Shown: positions 12,060 through 23,512 of the stretch, piece by piece
Layout of the letters: each line of letters begins with the position of its first letter
How positions within the stretch are numbered: the stretch's first letter is position 1
Source: Gerris lacustris
Lineage: Eukaryota > Arthropoda > Insecta > Hemiptera > Gerridae
Direction: 5' to 3'
DNA length: 64,000 nucleotides
Assembly (NCBI GenBank): GCA_951217055.1
Contig: OX578284.1
Span: 31,150,187-31,214,186, forward strand
The notes under the pieces: model-generated
What the model saw: the letters and a program-made list of their open reading frames with translations, nothing else
Told to the model about the DNA's origin: nothing
The model's database searches: none
Translations under genes and position numbers: made by a program

Positions 12060-12735
12060 GATTTGTTTTCCTGTGTTAGAATCACCAATATAATGGTTTT
12101 GCATGTAGTACCTGCTATCAATTTTGGCAATTTTGGAATGAAAGGCCTTGGTCTCAAAAATTCTTCTGTTACTAACAGAGAATTAACTGTTCAGTCGCTA
12201 AATCCTAAATGATCTAATTTTCCAAGATTGTAATTGAACAGTTGCCATGCGTTGTGTTCGGCTACATCTATCCAATGAGCAATAAGTGGACAATACCACA
12301 TTTTCCTCTTATAGAAACTCTGTACAGAGAAATATTTTGATCTGCTCGATCTATGCCACCCATATATTTATTATAATTTTTAATGAGATGAGGTTGTCCA
12401 ACAGATATTATTTTCTGTTTCTGTTGAGAGTAACGAGAACCTTGAAGTGGATTTACTGTATCATAAGTTAGTGGCTAGAGTAACTGTGCAATTATCCAAG
12501 TGACTATAATCATTTTATTTCTTTATCACTGCAGTACTTAAAGTTTTCTCTTGAAGTGCGTTCAAGTCCAATAAAGTTCAGAGGGAACTCCTTACCAAGA
12601 CTATTTGATGTAATTGTCCCAGTAACACCTAAATTCCTGGTTCCTAAGTCTCATAACAGTTCTAAAGATGTAAAAAGTTATCTATGAAAATTCTATAAAG
12701 GGCAATTCATCTAACTGATCTGCATGAGTCATGAC
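12060..12735 (-). pseudogene. piggyBac transposase remnant (DDE_Tnp_1_7-like)
   Basis: Conserved piggyBac blocks appear in the right order on the minus strand, in different frames. LDELPFIEFS (12685-12714) is followed by DNFLHL (12671-12682), where the family has the DNFFTS block with a catalytic Asp. Then come GVTGTITSNSLGKEFPL (about 12580-12625), [13 protein letters not shown] (12337-12375, carrying another catalytic Asp) with [10 protein letters not shown], and [18 protein letters not shown] (12240-12298). At least two frameshifts and several stops separate them. A weaker HYIGDSNTGKQ match follows near 12080. Upstream (above 12919) the protein is hardly recognisable. It belongs to the transposon at 11681-13444 and cannot encode an active enzyme. 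Confidence 0.87.
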
Positions 12736-12918
12736 CAGTGGCGTAGCTAGGGCATTAGGGCCCCCCCAAAAGAATTTTTTGGGGGCCCCTTTCCAAACGA
12801 AATTAATGAGCAAGAAAAATAAAACAAAAAAAAAAAACCTGTTGTGTTTAGAACTGGGGGCCCCCCTCGTCGTTGATTTGGGGGCCCCCCACAATGCGGG
12901 CCCATAGTTACTCCACAC
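12736..12918. mobile_element. DNA-transposon fragment nested in the piggyBac transposase
   Basis: It begins CAGTGGCGTAGCTAGG. The right end, CCCATAGTTACTCCAC, is a decayed inverse of that terminus. The interior has blocks of GGGCCCCCC and an A-rich stretch. CAGTGGCGTAGCTAGG-type termini are common in animal non-autonomous DNA transposons; I do not assign the superfamily. The insertion falls inside the transposase reading sequence, so it is younger than the host copy. Confidence 0.6.
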
Positions 12919-13043
12919 GACAACTCCACAAAACAATAAAAGTAGTTCAAAATTACTCCTATCGTATAAAAATATGTAAAACTGCCAAATAAGTGAATCA
13001 ATGGCATAGAATAAAGAGATATGAACAAAATTAGGTATAGTCT

Positions 13044-13072
13044 TGGTCAGGACTGACGTCCTTCCAGGAGGA
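13044..13072 (-). repeat. piggyBac subterminal repeat, right
   Basis: The inverse of the 11816-11844 block with about two mismatches, sharing ACTGACGTCCTTCCAGGAGG. It lies some 370 bp inside the right end of the transposon, compared with about 130 bp on the left. Confidence 0.6.
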
Positions 13073-13444
13073 TTCTTGGTAATTACTGCTACTAAAAGTA
13101 CAGAATATTATTATAATTGCAAATATGGACTAAAATACTTTCTAAAGACTCAAATCAATAAAATACATTCAATATTAGTAAAAAAAAAAATTATTTACCT
13201 ACCCATCAACACGGTAAAAATCACCATCACTCATTTTTAAAACAGGTTTTTTTTAAAAAATTATATAAAGTACATTCTAAGTAGCTAAATTGAAACTAAC
13301 CATGTATTCTAATAGAATAATACCTAAATAATAATTTAATAATAAAAAATAATATATAAACAATGATTTAAAGGTCTAAAAGGGCCGTAGTACAGAAAAA
13401 AAACACTTGTCCTTCTAGAAGGACATCAGTCTTATCTGGGTTAA

Positions 13445-14199
13445 ATACAATAATATAAAAATCAAATCAAGATTATGTGATATTTTTTTCCGACCCTCTA
13501 TTAGACCTTGCATATTATGTTATAATTCAAAAAATTATCTGTGAATTTAATTTGTTTAATAATTAATAATTATAATTTAATTAATATGTTAAATTGTTGA
13601 CACTAGTCTTATCACACTTAAAATTAATATAATCAAATAAATCTTCATAATGTAATTACTGAAATTAATTGAACATAAATGCTTTATGAGCAATGTATAG
13701 TATTATATGTATAGTAATATATTAGTTCCCACGTACTTCGATTATTATACTGCACAACTATAGATTACTTTCGGCCACAAACAAAACAATGTAATCTATA
13801 TAAACGTAAATAAAATTTAAGTTTAGTCCGTACATTCATCTATATATACAATTTTTTTAATACTTTTTCATTTCATACATTAGGAAAACCAAAACTGGCC
13901 TAACTTTATTCCTGTCTGTATGTATGTATGTCTAATGCTGCTGCCACGGGTCCGACTTTATAGACGGAAACTGGCTAAACAAAATCCATATATTTTTATG
14001 CAGTGCTGTGCGCTAATATGTGGCGCATGTTTTAAGCTTGGAGTTTCATGAAAAATATTGAGAAGAACCTGAATTAAGTAAAATATTAAATATAAATATT
14101 TTATACTCACTTCGAAAAAAATCGCAGAATATATAATGAGAAAGTATTTCGATAGCACGAAAATTCGTTTTGAGATTTTGATTTGATGAATTAAAACAT
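13445..14199. other. AT-rich DNA with repeat scraps
   Basis: No gene seen. Around 13915-14060 the TGTCTGTATGTATGTATG run and a GTCCGACTTTATAGACGG block resemble the start of other dispersed repeats in this window, but boundaries are unclear. Confidence 0.35.
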
Positions 14200-14470
14200 T
14201 TTGAGGTCCTCTGAGTCAAAAAAAAGTTTTTTGAAAATTGTCTGTCTGTCGTTCTATACTATAGAACGACAGATGAAACAGATAACACAGATACTACATA
14301 ACACAAACTGCTGACTATTATAGAATCTATAGTCAGCAGTTTGTAGTATGTATATAGTATGTAGTATTTCGTCTGTGCAAAAGCATAGAGCCTAAACCAC
14401 CGGGGCCGATTTTGATGAAATTTGGCATACATGATCAGAAAAATCATACCCCGAGGTTAAATCGAGACAT
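14200..14470 (-). mobile_element. Dispersed family C with two inserted hairpins
   Basis: Outer blocks (TTTTGAGGTCCTCTGAGTCAA on the left; GATTTTGATGAAATTTGGCA and a CATGATCAGAAA block on the right) match 36940-37110, 39540-39660 and, inverted, 51470-51630. Between TCTGTCTGTCGTT and GTCTGTGCAAAAGCAT this copy carries two perfect hairpins (14246-14272 and 14303-14344) that the other copies lack. A short (GT)n run follows at 14476-14494. Confidence 0.5.
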
Positions 14471-14494
14471 TTTTATGTGTGTGTGTGTGTGTAG

Positions 14495-17400
14495 GTGTGT
14501 ATGTATTATCATATTAATCCATATCTATATATACATTTATATTTCCAAATGTGAAAACTGAGCCGCGCTCAAGCTTAGACTTATGCGGCCAGTAAGCAAA
14601 ACTAGTTTAAGTCTTTGAAAGTTCTATTATATACTGTCTATGGTGTCTGAATTTTATACCAAAAGCATTTTTTTATATTCTAAATAAATAAATAATAAAC
14701 TATAAATTTGGGGGAGCTAACCCCTAAAAACTTTGAGAAAACGGGAAAAAAAACATTTTCTCCGGGACAAACTTTTATTTAAAAATTGGCTCAAAACTAA
14801 TGTACGAAAGGTGATGCTGTCAAAAATTGGATTATATATTAAACATAATAAGCCAACTTTAATCAAATCCTCATTATGATTTGAATCATGACATGTGAAC
14901 CCTTACAATTGTGAAATATATATATTATTTTATATATTTATCTGAACATACCATTCTTATCATTTCGAGTGGCCTGTCTGTGAATTTAACATTGAAAACT
15001 AAAAGGGAAAAAAGAGGGTAATCAAATTGAAAATTCAATATTCTAACATGAAAAATTCAATTTTCATTAAACAATTAAACTTTTTTATCTGGGAACAATA
15101 TAGGCCGGCAAATATTGGCTTGTGCTACTGGTACACCTGTCAAATAATCACCCATATCTTTTTCCTCCCCATACTTGACAATTATTTTATTTACACCCTC
15201 TTTTAAAATTAACCTCCACCCACGCGGAAAACATTCTAATTTTCATGAAATTTGTCAATTATTTTGTTTGTGGGGGAGGGGGACATTTTAATATAAATTT
15301 TCCAGATGGACAATGGGTAATTTTGGAAAAAAGAATAAGAGGGTTTTATATTAGGCAAAAACTCGACTTCAATATCAATTATAATTTTAATCCTGGGCTA
15401 ATGTTTTATCCGCTAATTAGTGAAAATTTGCCAATAGAGAACAATATAAAACATTTTGGTCTGACTCGTTGATTAAGTGACATTTGAAACGAGCAATATC
15501 TGCCACAAAATAAGAGGAAAATATAATTTCATCCGATTATAATTTATTCCACATTATAATATGGTAAAAACTCAGAATAGGTAGGAATCATGTCAAGAAT
15601 CCATCGTAGTACAAAGCAATAAGCTGCAAGTGAACGTTTTTATTTGTTAAATTTCTCTAAAATTAGCAGTTACCAAGTTATTTGAAAATTCACTTGTTTT
15701 GTTTTTTATTTCTTGTCCTCCAAACTTTGCGATATTGACAATTGGATGTTAATTTATGAAAGGCAAGTTAAAATTCATTCAGTTGCCAATTAACCGAAGT
15801 AACGTGTTTTTGTCAGTAAAACTGGGGAAAATGTTTATTGAAGAGCTGTTCAACATTTTAAAATAGTGCATTTTAAATCCAGTAATATCCCTACCAATCA
15901 AATTATTGACTTTGAATCCACCCTTTCCATCATCCTGCTAGCCACCCTCCCCCCTTGATTAATTTTCGTTAATTGGTAAAATGAGGTTTTTCAGTAGGAA
16001 ATTGTTTTAATCTAAAAGTGGGGAGTTATAGGTAGGGAATTGAAAAAGTACAAAATTCAATACGGGAAACTTTTTATCACTAATCTCTAAAACATCCTAT
16101 ATTATGCTCTTTGTTTAAATTTTGATAATTTGTGTTGTAAATTAGCAATTATTTTTACCTAGAATAGTGGTTTTAATTCAAATACTCCGAAGAAAGTAAT
16201 AATTATGTACGTATAATTTTATACAAAAATACTGAAACATGACGTACAAATATTAACATTAGTTTAAAATATAATTTATTTTGTATTATTAGTATGCACC
16301 TTTTTCCCGATTGAAACTAAAATTTGTTTTACTTTAATTCTCGAAAATGTTAAATGAAATATGTTTTAAAAAAAATATATTTATACAATTAGTTTAAAAA
16401 ACCCCTAAGATTATAGCACCCTTGCTATTATAACTTTATATCTCTCTGTTTAACTGATATATCTGTTCTTGAATAGTAAAAAATTGAATTATATATTTTA
16501 GAACGTAAAAATTAGAGCTGATTATTTTTTTTAATTTCAAAATATCATTATAAACTCCAAGATCACTTTTATTAAATATATAAAATTTTAATACATATAT
16601 TAAAATTTTTTGTCTTTAAAACTAAAGAAGAAGTATAACAATTTTACTCTTAGTAAATATTTATTTATTTAATTTATTATAACTAAAACACATTTTTTTC
16701 ATATAGATTAATCTGCAAGGCAAGAGTGAATAGTGGGCTATAACACTTACGTTATTTCAGGCGCTGTCTCTTTTGACTAAAAATCAGCTTGGCAGATAAG
16801 ACTTCTGTTAAGTTTATTTTCCTGAAAATTCGCCTCCCCTTTTAAAATTGACGTCACGAGTTGTATATTTTCTTGCTGATTTTAATTCGGTCATCTTGAA
16901 TGGGATTTTGTAGAATTTGCTGTTAAAAAAAATATATTGATAATAAACTAATCATATTTTTTTATAATTTTATATTAGGTTTTATAAGAAACAAATAAAT
17001 TTAGGGTTGATATTAAACTAATCATTATGGGTATGAAATAACTTATAATTGTAGGTTTAATAATAATCTATTCATTTTAGTTATTTTATCAAACTTAAAT
17101 TAATAATATTGTCATAATACAATTATATATATTTGTAGAATGTTGACCAAATAAAATATAATATGTTAGTTAATAGTTTGCAACGTTTACATAAGGTACC
17201 TAATCATTTTGACATCAGGATCACAATATTTACTTAAAAGTTTAAAAGCGTACAATTTTTTAAAACATTTGGTAGAGAGACAAAGATATGGGACTAGAAC
17301 CACATAAAATGTTTGAACAGTGGCCTATCGGACTAAATATTCTTCCCTGAAGAAATTATACGTCCTTAAAGCCTAGTTTGCACGGGTCGAGTAATTTAGT

Positions 17401-17689
17401 ATTAGTAGCCATGGTCGTGTAATTTAGTCAGTGTCGAGCCGAGTATATAAATTTAGTAAAAAATAAAGTGTCCAAACGAGTGAGTACTAAATTACTAAAC
17501 TACTCTACTAAAATACGCGACCTGTGGATATGACATATGATAGATAGATTGCATATGACTGTAAAAATAGGTTGATTTAGAAAGGTTATAGGTTATATTT
17601 TAATTTTTGTTTATAGAATATAGTAGAGACAATATACAAAGAGCAGTTGAATATGAAGATCACAAGTTGATTTTGTATTCCGCTTGTTG
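14495..17689. other. AT-rich DNA, no gene recognised
   Basis: Plain AT-rich sequence. Around 17385-17515 blocks of GAGTAATTTAGTATTAGTAG and the partly inverse ACTAAATTACTAAACTAC suggest a small inverted-repeat element, poorly bounded. A C-rich or G-rich patch on either strand occurs at 15220-15290 and 15915-15960. Confidence 0.3.
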
Positions 17690-19460
17690 GTTCCAGTCTT
17701 TAATAAAACAGATGTTGAGGTCGAATTTCCCAAGTGGCCCAGTAGGCCATAGCCTAAGGCTGCAAAGTGTTCAAGGGGATTGCAAAAGCTAAGTGGAGGG
17801 ACACCCTCTCCCTTCCGCCTGGCTAATTTTAACCAGCCAGAAGATGGAACTGTATTAAGTGTTGGAAATTCTTAAATCTAAACCTGGTGATGTTGGGTTT
17901 AAAAGCCTTTAGTTGTATACCTTCTGAGGGTGGCAAATCAATACAAATCAAAAGTTAATTCTAAATTCTAAAGAAGGAAACAAAAGGTTCTAAAACCTTT
18001 TCCCTTAAACTTCTTGACGGTGTACGCTTGATTGGAATTCTAAGTTGTTGATGCCCAAGAAATATTTTTTAACATTATGCTCTATTAAAGCTAGTAAAAT
18101 TTAGCTCTACGCTAAAATAATCTATAAAACCTATTATAGTTCTAAGGAAGACTATTTTAGTATTGTGTTTCTTATTTATATGTAACTAGCCTAAACCCTT
18201 GGGCTCATGGTAGGAATCAGTGTAACCTATTTATCCTGTAGGCCAAGCTATTAATTGAAATGCATAAAAAGTTTCGTTTCTAATGCAGCCATAGAAAATA
18301 ATCAGGACTCTATTACACATCATTCATTCCATTATTAAGAATAAAATACCCTGCGAATCGCAGATTGGAGGGTATTTAAAAAAAATTAAACGCAATAAAA
18401 TTAACCCATGAAAAAGTAAATAACCTACATATGACGATATTAAAAATGAAAACATAAACGAAGCAAGGGATAGAAGAAAGTAATTTTGATGTAAAAAAAT
18501 CGTTAACTGCCTTTATTATGAAAATATTAAAATGTAATTTTTTCCAACTGAGTCTTCAGGTTGACAATGGCTTAAGACAGTGGCAAGTAAAGACCGGAGG
18601 TTCCTTAATTCCTTAGGCCTCCTTCAATTGAATTTTGTTTTCGTAATGTAACTTTAATTGTATAAATTAATGTAGTATACAAGGTGTACCTACCCTTCTT
18701 TTTATTCTTTAACGTATAATTGATTTAACATGATTAAGTTTGAAAAACAATTTCGTTCGTTATTTCATATTTTTATAATAATTAATTGCATTCCGGTCAA
18801 ATATCATAAGAGTTTCCTTTTACATAGTCCATAGCCATTGGTCAATCCTAGCAGTAAAGTGTGTGGTCCTCTTTAATTAAATGTAAAAAAAAAAAAATGC
18901 TCTCATTTATCTCACTAATTTGGGTAACTATAAAAATTAAGGCATAGTCTCGCAGTAACGTTTAAGGTGGTATGTACGCCATTATAAAAAAATACACATT
19001 AAGTGATGGTGTTAGGGCACTCAAACTAAATGAAGAAGTTTAACGGAATTTGGCAAACTGTAGCACTTGGCGTTTTGGCATTTTTACAAGCTGAATCACT
19101 AATAAATTTTAATTTTTTAAATAAAATTAACAATAAAATGAAATTTATGCAAATGTTTTCCCCCTTTATGGCATTTAAACTTTAGTTTTTCTAAACTGCA
19201 ATTTTCTCCTCTATTCAACGGTACCTCTATTTCAGCTCTGTCATCATTTTTTTAGGGGCTGCAATAGATTTTTTTAGAGTAAAATGGTTGTACCTTGGAA
19301 AATAACAAAACAAATAATATTGTGGCGAAACTATTGAGGATTGAACCATGGTATATATATATATATAGTGTTTTTGTTGCAAATGATGGATAGAATCAGC
19401 CCTCTTCGTTTGTTACATCTTCGACCAAACACTTTGTATAGATAGATACTATAATTATTA
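17690..19460. other. Mostly featureless, small GC-rich blip
   Basis: 17700-17830 is richer in GC (CCCAGTAGGCC, CTCTCCCTTCCGCC) and may be the relic of a repeat. A short imperfect hairpin (AAATACCCT...AGGGTATTT) lies at 18344-18379. Nothing else supports a feature. Confidence 0.3.
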
Positions 19461-19895
19461 TCCCAACAAAAACGCTTGTGTAAAAAAATAAGGCAAGTCA
19501 GATTATTGGTTTAGCCGCAAGTCTCCCTTTGTCCAAGTAAGGTCTACTAGGTCTAATACGTCCAGTACAAGTAAGGGTTGTTTGGCTGCCTCCCTCTCTA
19601 TTCTCTCTCCCTCACAAACTCAAACTTTTGTTTCCCAAATCACTCTACACGTATAAATTTAAAAACTTTCTGACTTGGCAATTACTCAGCACAAATAGGT
19701 TAAACAGTTCATTTTTATTTAATTTATATTTCTCCGTTGGTTTATATTAAGTTTTTTTTTTAAATTGTTCTGCAGTGTCGTACACAACTTTGTATCCTCG
19801 TGCTGCGTAATTGCCAAGTTATAAAATTTTTTTTAGTTTAAAAGTGTAGAGTGATTTTGGAGAGAAATGAGATCATTTGAACAAATTTTGGGCTA
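19461..19895 (+). mobile_element. Long-foldback family D, right-truncated copy
   Basis: It begins TCCCAACAAAAACGCTTGTG, the left terminus also seen at 59924. Internal arms are inverse: AAATCACTCTACACGT...CTTGGCAATTACTCAGCAC (left) against GCTGCGTAATTGCCAAG...AGTGTAGAGTGATTTT (right, to about 19860). The outer part of the right arm, present in the 59.9-kb copy, is missing. Non-coding. Confidence 0.62.
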
Positions 19896-19934
19896 ATCAT
19901 GATCTACCATGCATATTTCATTGAATTCGCCCGT

Positions 19935-20145
19935 CTAGGTTTTAAAGTCAGGTGGTTCGCAAAAATGTTTCATGATGTTTGATACGGGATTCTGTTAAAA
20001 AATTAAATTAAATTCGGAAACAGAAAAAAAAGAAAAAAAAAAATTTCTTCAGAAAGAAAGATCAGAAGAAAAGTTCTTCTTCGAAATTCCTTAGAAAGAT
20101 CATATTGCTTCCGTTACCTTCAGTATTGTCGGAAGCAAAATTTAT
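19935..20145 (-). mobile_element. Family B fragment, inverted
   Basis: GGTGGTTCGCAAAAATG (about 19951-19967) and the terminal hairpin GCTTCCGTTACCTTCAG...CGGAAGC (20109-20139) lie in inverse orientation to the 34.56-kb copy, with an A-rich GAAAGAAAG stretch between. DNA from 20146 to 21388 is AT-rich without recognisable features. Confidence 0.45.
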
Positions 20146-21388
20146 TTTGAATGAAATTATAATTAAAATGTTTTTTTTTTTTTATTGACAAAAGTTAATT
20201 CTTATATAGGGATGGAATTAAATGGGGTCTCCATTAAGATATTCCTTGGTTCTTAAGCTGACTAACTAGAAAAGTACATTTTCTGAAGTCCCAAAGGGAG
20301 CATTATAATTTCTTTTAGATTTACCTCCTAATGCATTGACAGCTGCAAGCAACAATTTTCTAATATTATCACTATAGCAAACACGAAAAGTAACATATCT
20401 TTTGAAGATATTGGTCAAACGTAAAATAATTATAAGTTTTATTAATCTATTTCTAGTAAAGTGAAGCAGGACATTGAAAGCTTAGATTATGAACTTCCTA
20501 AATAAGAAAATACTAGTAGTGTTAATAATAAAAAAAAATTATCCTAAATTTTACTTAATCCCTTATCGCTACTTTTAAAGGAGTAAGTAGGTGTCGAATA
20601 AATCAATATCCCTACATTATTATTTACATAAGTAGTAATATTTTTATTTTTATTATAATTTAATTTTTATTTATCTTTATGTTTCAGTTTCGTGGAGAAG
20701 TGTTAATCGAGTGCGAAAATATTTTTCTAAATTTTCTAAAGTCTCGCGAGTGATGAATTTTTACTTGTGCGTTATCAAAAGTATGTTATATTAATTGAAA
20801 ACCTTTATAAAATAAATCGGGAATAAGTCTAAATTTAATTTTTGAATTGCTGCATAATTATCTCATCTTGCGTATAAAAATGCTTCTTCGCTTCATCAGC
20901 CCCAGGTATACACTTTTATTAAGTTTATTTCTTCTTGTAAACTTTAGATGTTTAAAATTTAAACAGTAATAACTTACTGGAATTGTTATAACCATTATTA
21001 ATATTATAATTAATAATAATTATTATTATTACAGTCTATAAATGAATTTAGGTTTAATAAATTTAGTAAATTTTTTATCGGCTTCTAATGACCAATAATT
21101 GATTAAACCGAAAGTTTGAAAAGAAAAGTTTAGCTAAGGAGTAAAGAGAAATGGAATATATGAGATTTAGATGTTTAATAAAGTAATAAACTAATTTTTT
21201 TTTTCTTTTTTTACATACTGGATTTGAATTATTATCCTGAGTCGGAACCTTAACTAATTAGTTTTAAGAAATGAGGAAATTACAGAACTCTCCAGGGTTA
21301 TGCATATACTCTTAACGACCGAGATTAGGCTACAGTACTGTAAGAGGATATTTTTGTTAAAAAACAATAATATCTAGCTTAGCTAAAG

Positions 21389-21389
21389 T

Positions 21390-21481
<92 letters not shown>
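21389..21481. repeat. (TA)n microsatellite
   Basis: About 45 TA units with one AA interruption near the start. It is perfect over the last 80 bp, so probably length-variable. Confidence 0.95.
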
Positions 21482-21483
<2 letters not shown>

Positions 21484-21580
21484 TAAGATATATTGAGATC
21501 GACACCTTTTTAACGATTAATATTTATAGGGATGTGTGATGGACCACTTAGGTGTAAAAAATTACAATTAAATAATTTTA

Positions 21581-21623
21581 GTGAGACGTTTCGACCCTTA
21601 TTTGCAAGGTCATCCTCAGTCAC
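21581..21623 (-). ncRNA. Hammerhead ribozyme-like core (best candidate)
   Basis: On the minus strand, in order: GTGA (5' half of stem I), CTGAGGA (fits CTGANGA), T, a stem II hairpin closing GACCT with GGGTC, GAAA with palindromic ACGT (stem III), C at the expected cleavage position, then TCAC, which pairs with GTGA. Every conserved core base of a type I hammerhead is present. Stem III is too short to be stable in a monomer, but ACGT is self-complementary, as expected for ribozymes acting as dimers, reported for Penelope-like elements and retrozymes. No reverse transcriptase is visible nearby. Activity is inferred. Confidence 0.65.
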
Positions 21624-22348
21624 AGCTTTATTTCTGAAATTACCATAATTAACAATTAAAAACCAATAACGTCTTAATTTAAAAATCATAGAGCACGGAA
21701 TTATAAAGATTAAACAAAACTATTAACTATACAAAATGAATTAACACTGTTTGAACTTACATTTACATGTTGGTACTGAAATCACATACTTCTTTATCTC
21801 CATAAGAGAAAGTCATATTTAAAAAATCGATTGTTAACAATTACATTTATTCTTCGTCAAACACACATCAGTCTTAATGAAGTTAAAATTTAAAAAACAA
21901 AAAAATATCTAAACAGGCTCATAATCATAATACATAACGAATTTACGATTAATTAATAATTAGTTAAATTTACATAAAATTAAAATATAACAAATAACAT
22001 ATAACGTTAACATGGCTTATTAAACCAAAATTTTTTAAAAGAGAATCACCATGGCATTGAGAATAAATTGGATTAAAAGTGTATATGAAATAACCTTACA
22101 ATTTATTAGCGAGAACATTCACATCAATAAACTCCTAAATTAGACATATAATTTACCTTGATTCTTATAATTAACCTTTTAAAAGCAATTCGTTAAAATA
22201 CTTAACATATCTACGAGAACTGATAAAAACTAATGTTATAATATAATTAATTAAACATATAATAGAGACTACTAAATACACCCAACTGTGAGATCGATGG
22301 GAGCGCTATCTAGTAGAGGGGAGGAGTACTAATCATAAGTGAATTAAA
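21624..22348. other. AT-rich DNA beside the hammerhead core
   Basis: No gene recognised. This is probably the rest of the element that carries the hammerhead core, followed by a short GC-richer piece (22285-22330). I could not set an element boundary. Confidence 0.3.
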
Positions 22349-22349
22349 A

Positions 22350-22517
<168 letters not shown>

Positions 22518-22723
22518 ATAGTTCAGAATTGATGTTATTGTCACAAAATATAGACACTACGACAAAACTGCTCTCTTTCTATTTATTTTATTTTATTGGC
22601 TTTGCTGCATATCTATGCTGCAACATCAACGAATATCTATGATCTTCTAGTGAGTTCAGTGATATATTATAATTTTATTTTTACAAAAAGGCTCTTTGTA
22701 GCTACAATGACTTAACCTTTTAA

Positions 22724-22890
22724 GAGAAATATATTTATTTGCAGAGATCTGTTTTCTTCTCGGCTTCTCGAAAGCGACTCCCGTTTTTTTTCATTTCGGT
22801 TGACTCATAAAATAATTTAAGTACCGTGGTGCCAGTGTTTTTCACAAAAAAAAATAATAAAACAAAAATTAAACTAAATATAATAAATCA
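22724..22890 (+). repeat. 165-bp direct repeat, copy 1
   Basis: It shares AAATATATTTATTTGCAGAG, CTTCTCGGCTTCTC.AAAGCGACTC and GTACCGTGGTGCC with 24166-24330, in the same orientation, 1.44 kb away. The tRNA-like copies and MITEs lie between. Confidence 0.75.
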
Positions 22891-23207
22891 ATACATCCGG
22901 CACCTACGGTTCCGAAAAGTCTCCCTCTTTTTGAAGACGGGGCTCTTCAATAAATTAAAAGATTAGGGCCGTCGAATCCTTTGACCGAAACTTGAGAAGA
23001 GAAGTGGTTCCGACGGCTCCTGTGGTTCTTCCATGTGAAGCTCTTCCTGGGGCTTTTCTCTGCCGAACTTTTCCTTCCGCACCGCTCTTCAGATTTTAAT
23101 TCGAGCGGGTGCATTGTGCAAGTAGTGGAGCAACTGTCCAGATGATGTTCTTAAACAAACTAACCGTACCTCAATGTCGCTACAAAGACGAGATTTTGAG
23201 AGAAAGG
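22891..23207. other. GC-richer segment of unknown origin
   Basis: About 22895-23110 is richer in GC, with several GAAGA/CTCTTC motifs and CCGTCGAATCC-type blocks. I tried reading it as LINE or gene coding sequence on both strands and found no convincing match. Confidence 0.3.
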
Positions 23208-23272
23208 CACTTCTGTAGATTGTTACTTCCCTTATAAAGAAAACAGAGGAGAGTAACAATCTAAAGAAGGTG
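23208..23272. mobile_element. Mini-MITE, internally deleted
   Basis: Arms TAGATTGTTACT and AGTAACAATCTA pair perfectly around about 28 bp, bracketed by GCACTTCTG and AAGAAGGTGC. It belongs to the same family as the neighbour at 23284-23446 (TTAGACTGTTACTCCCCTT terminus). Confidence 0.6.
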
Positions 23273-23283
23273 CATGGAATGTT

Positions 23284-23446
23284 CTTCTTTAGACTGTTAC
23301 TCCCCTTATAAAAACAGTAGTGTAATATTCCTTTGTTCCAAAGTACATTAAACTGAACATCACTTTGTCTTAATAGTTTTTTAGTTAAAGTTATTTATAC
23401 TCTAAAAACACATAGGGGAGTAACAGTCTAATGAAGTACCGGGAGA
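23284..23446. mobile_element. Small MITE, about 160 bp
   Basis: Terminal inverted repeats CTTCTTTAGACTGTTACTCC (left) and the inverse GGAGTAACAGTCTAATGAAG (right), with 16 bp perfect (AGACTGTTACTCCCCT). It is non-coding. The smaller relative at 23208-23272 lies 11 bp away. Confidence 0.68.
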
Positions 23447-23512
23447 AATATATTTAATATAAATCAAATTATAATTATTATTAACTACGGGAAACAGACA
23501 GAGAAAAATACA

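Larger units (their letters stand above)
11681..13444 (-). mobile_element. piggyBac-type DNA transposon, decayed
   Basis: Left end: TTAA at 11681-11684, then CCCAGATAAGACTGAT. Right end: ATCAGTCTTATCTGGG (13425-13440), then TTAA. The 16-bp inverted repeats are perfect, and TTAA on both sides is the hallmark piggyBac target duplication. Subterminal copies of a GAAGGACGTCAGT motif lie near both ends. The interior (minus strand) carries piggyBac transposase remnants between about 12060 and 12715. The whole is about 1.76 kb, too short for an intact element of this type, and the N-terminal coding part is not recognisable. A separate element is inserted at 12736-12918. Confidence 0.88.

Noticed and set aside
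22895..23110. LINE or ORF1 coding sequence
   Set aside because: Both strands were read in all frames; no motif order matches a LINE or a known gene.
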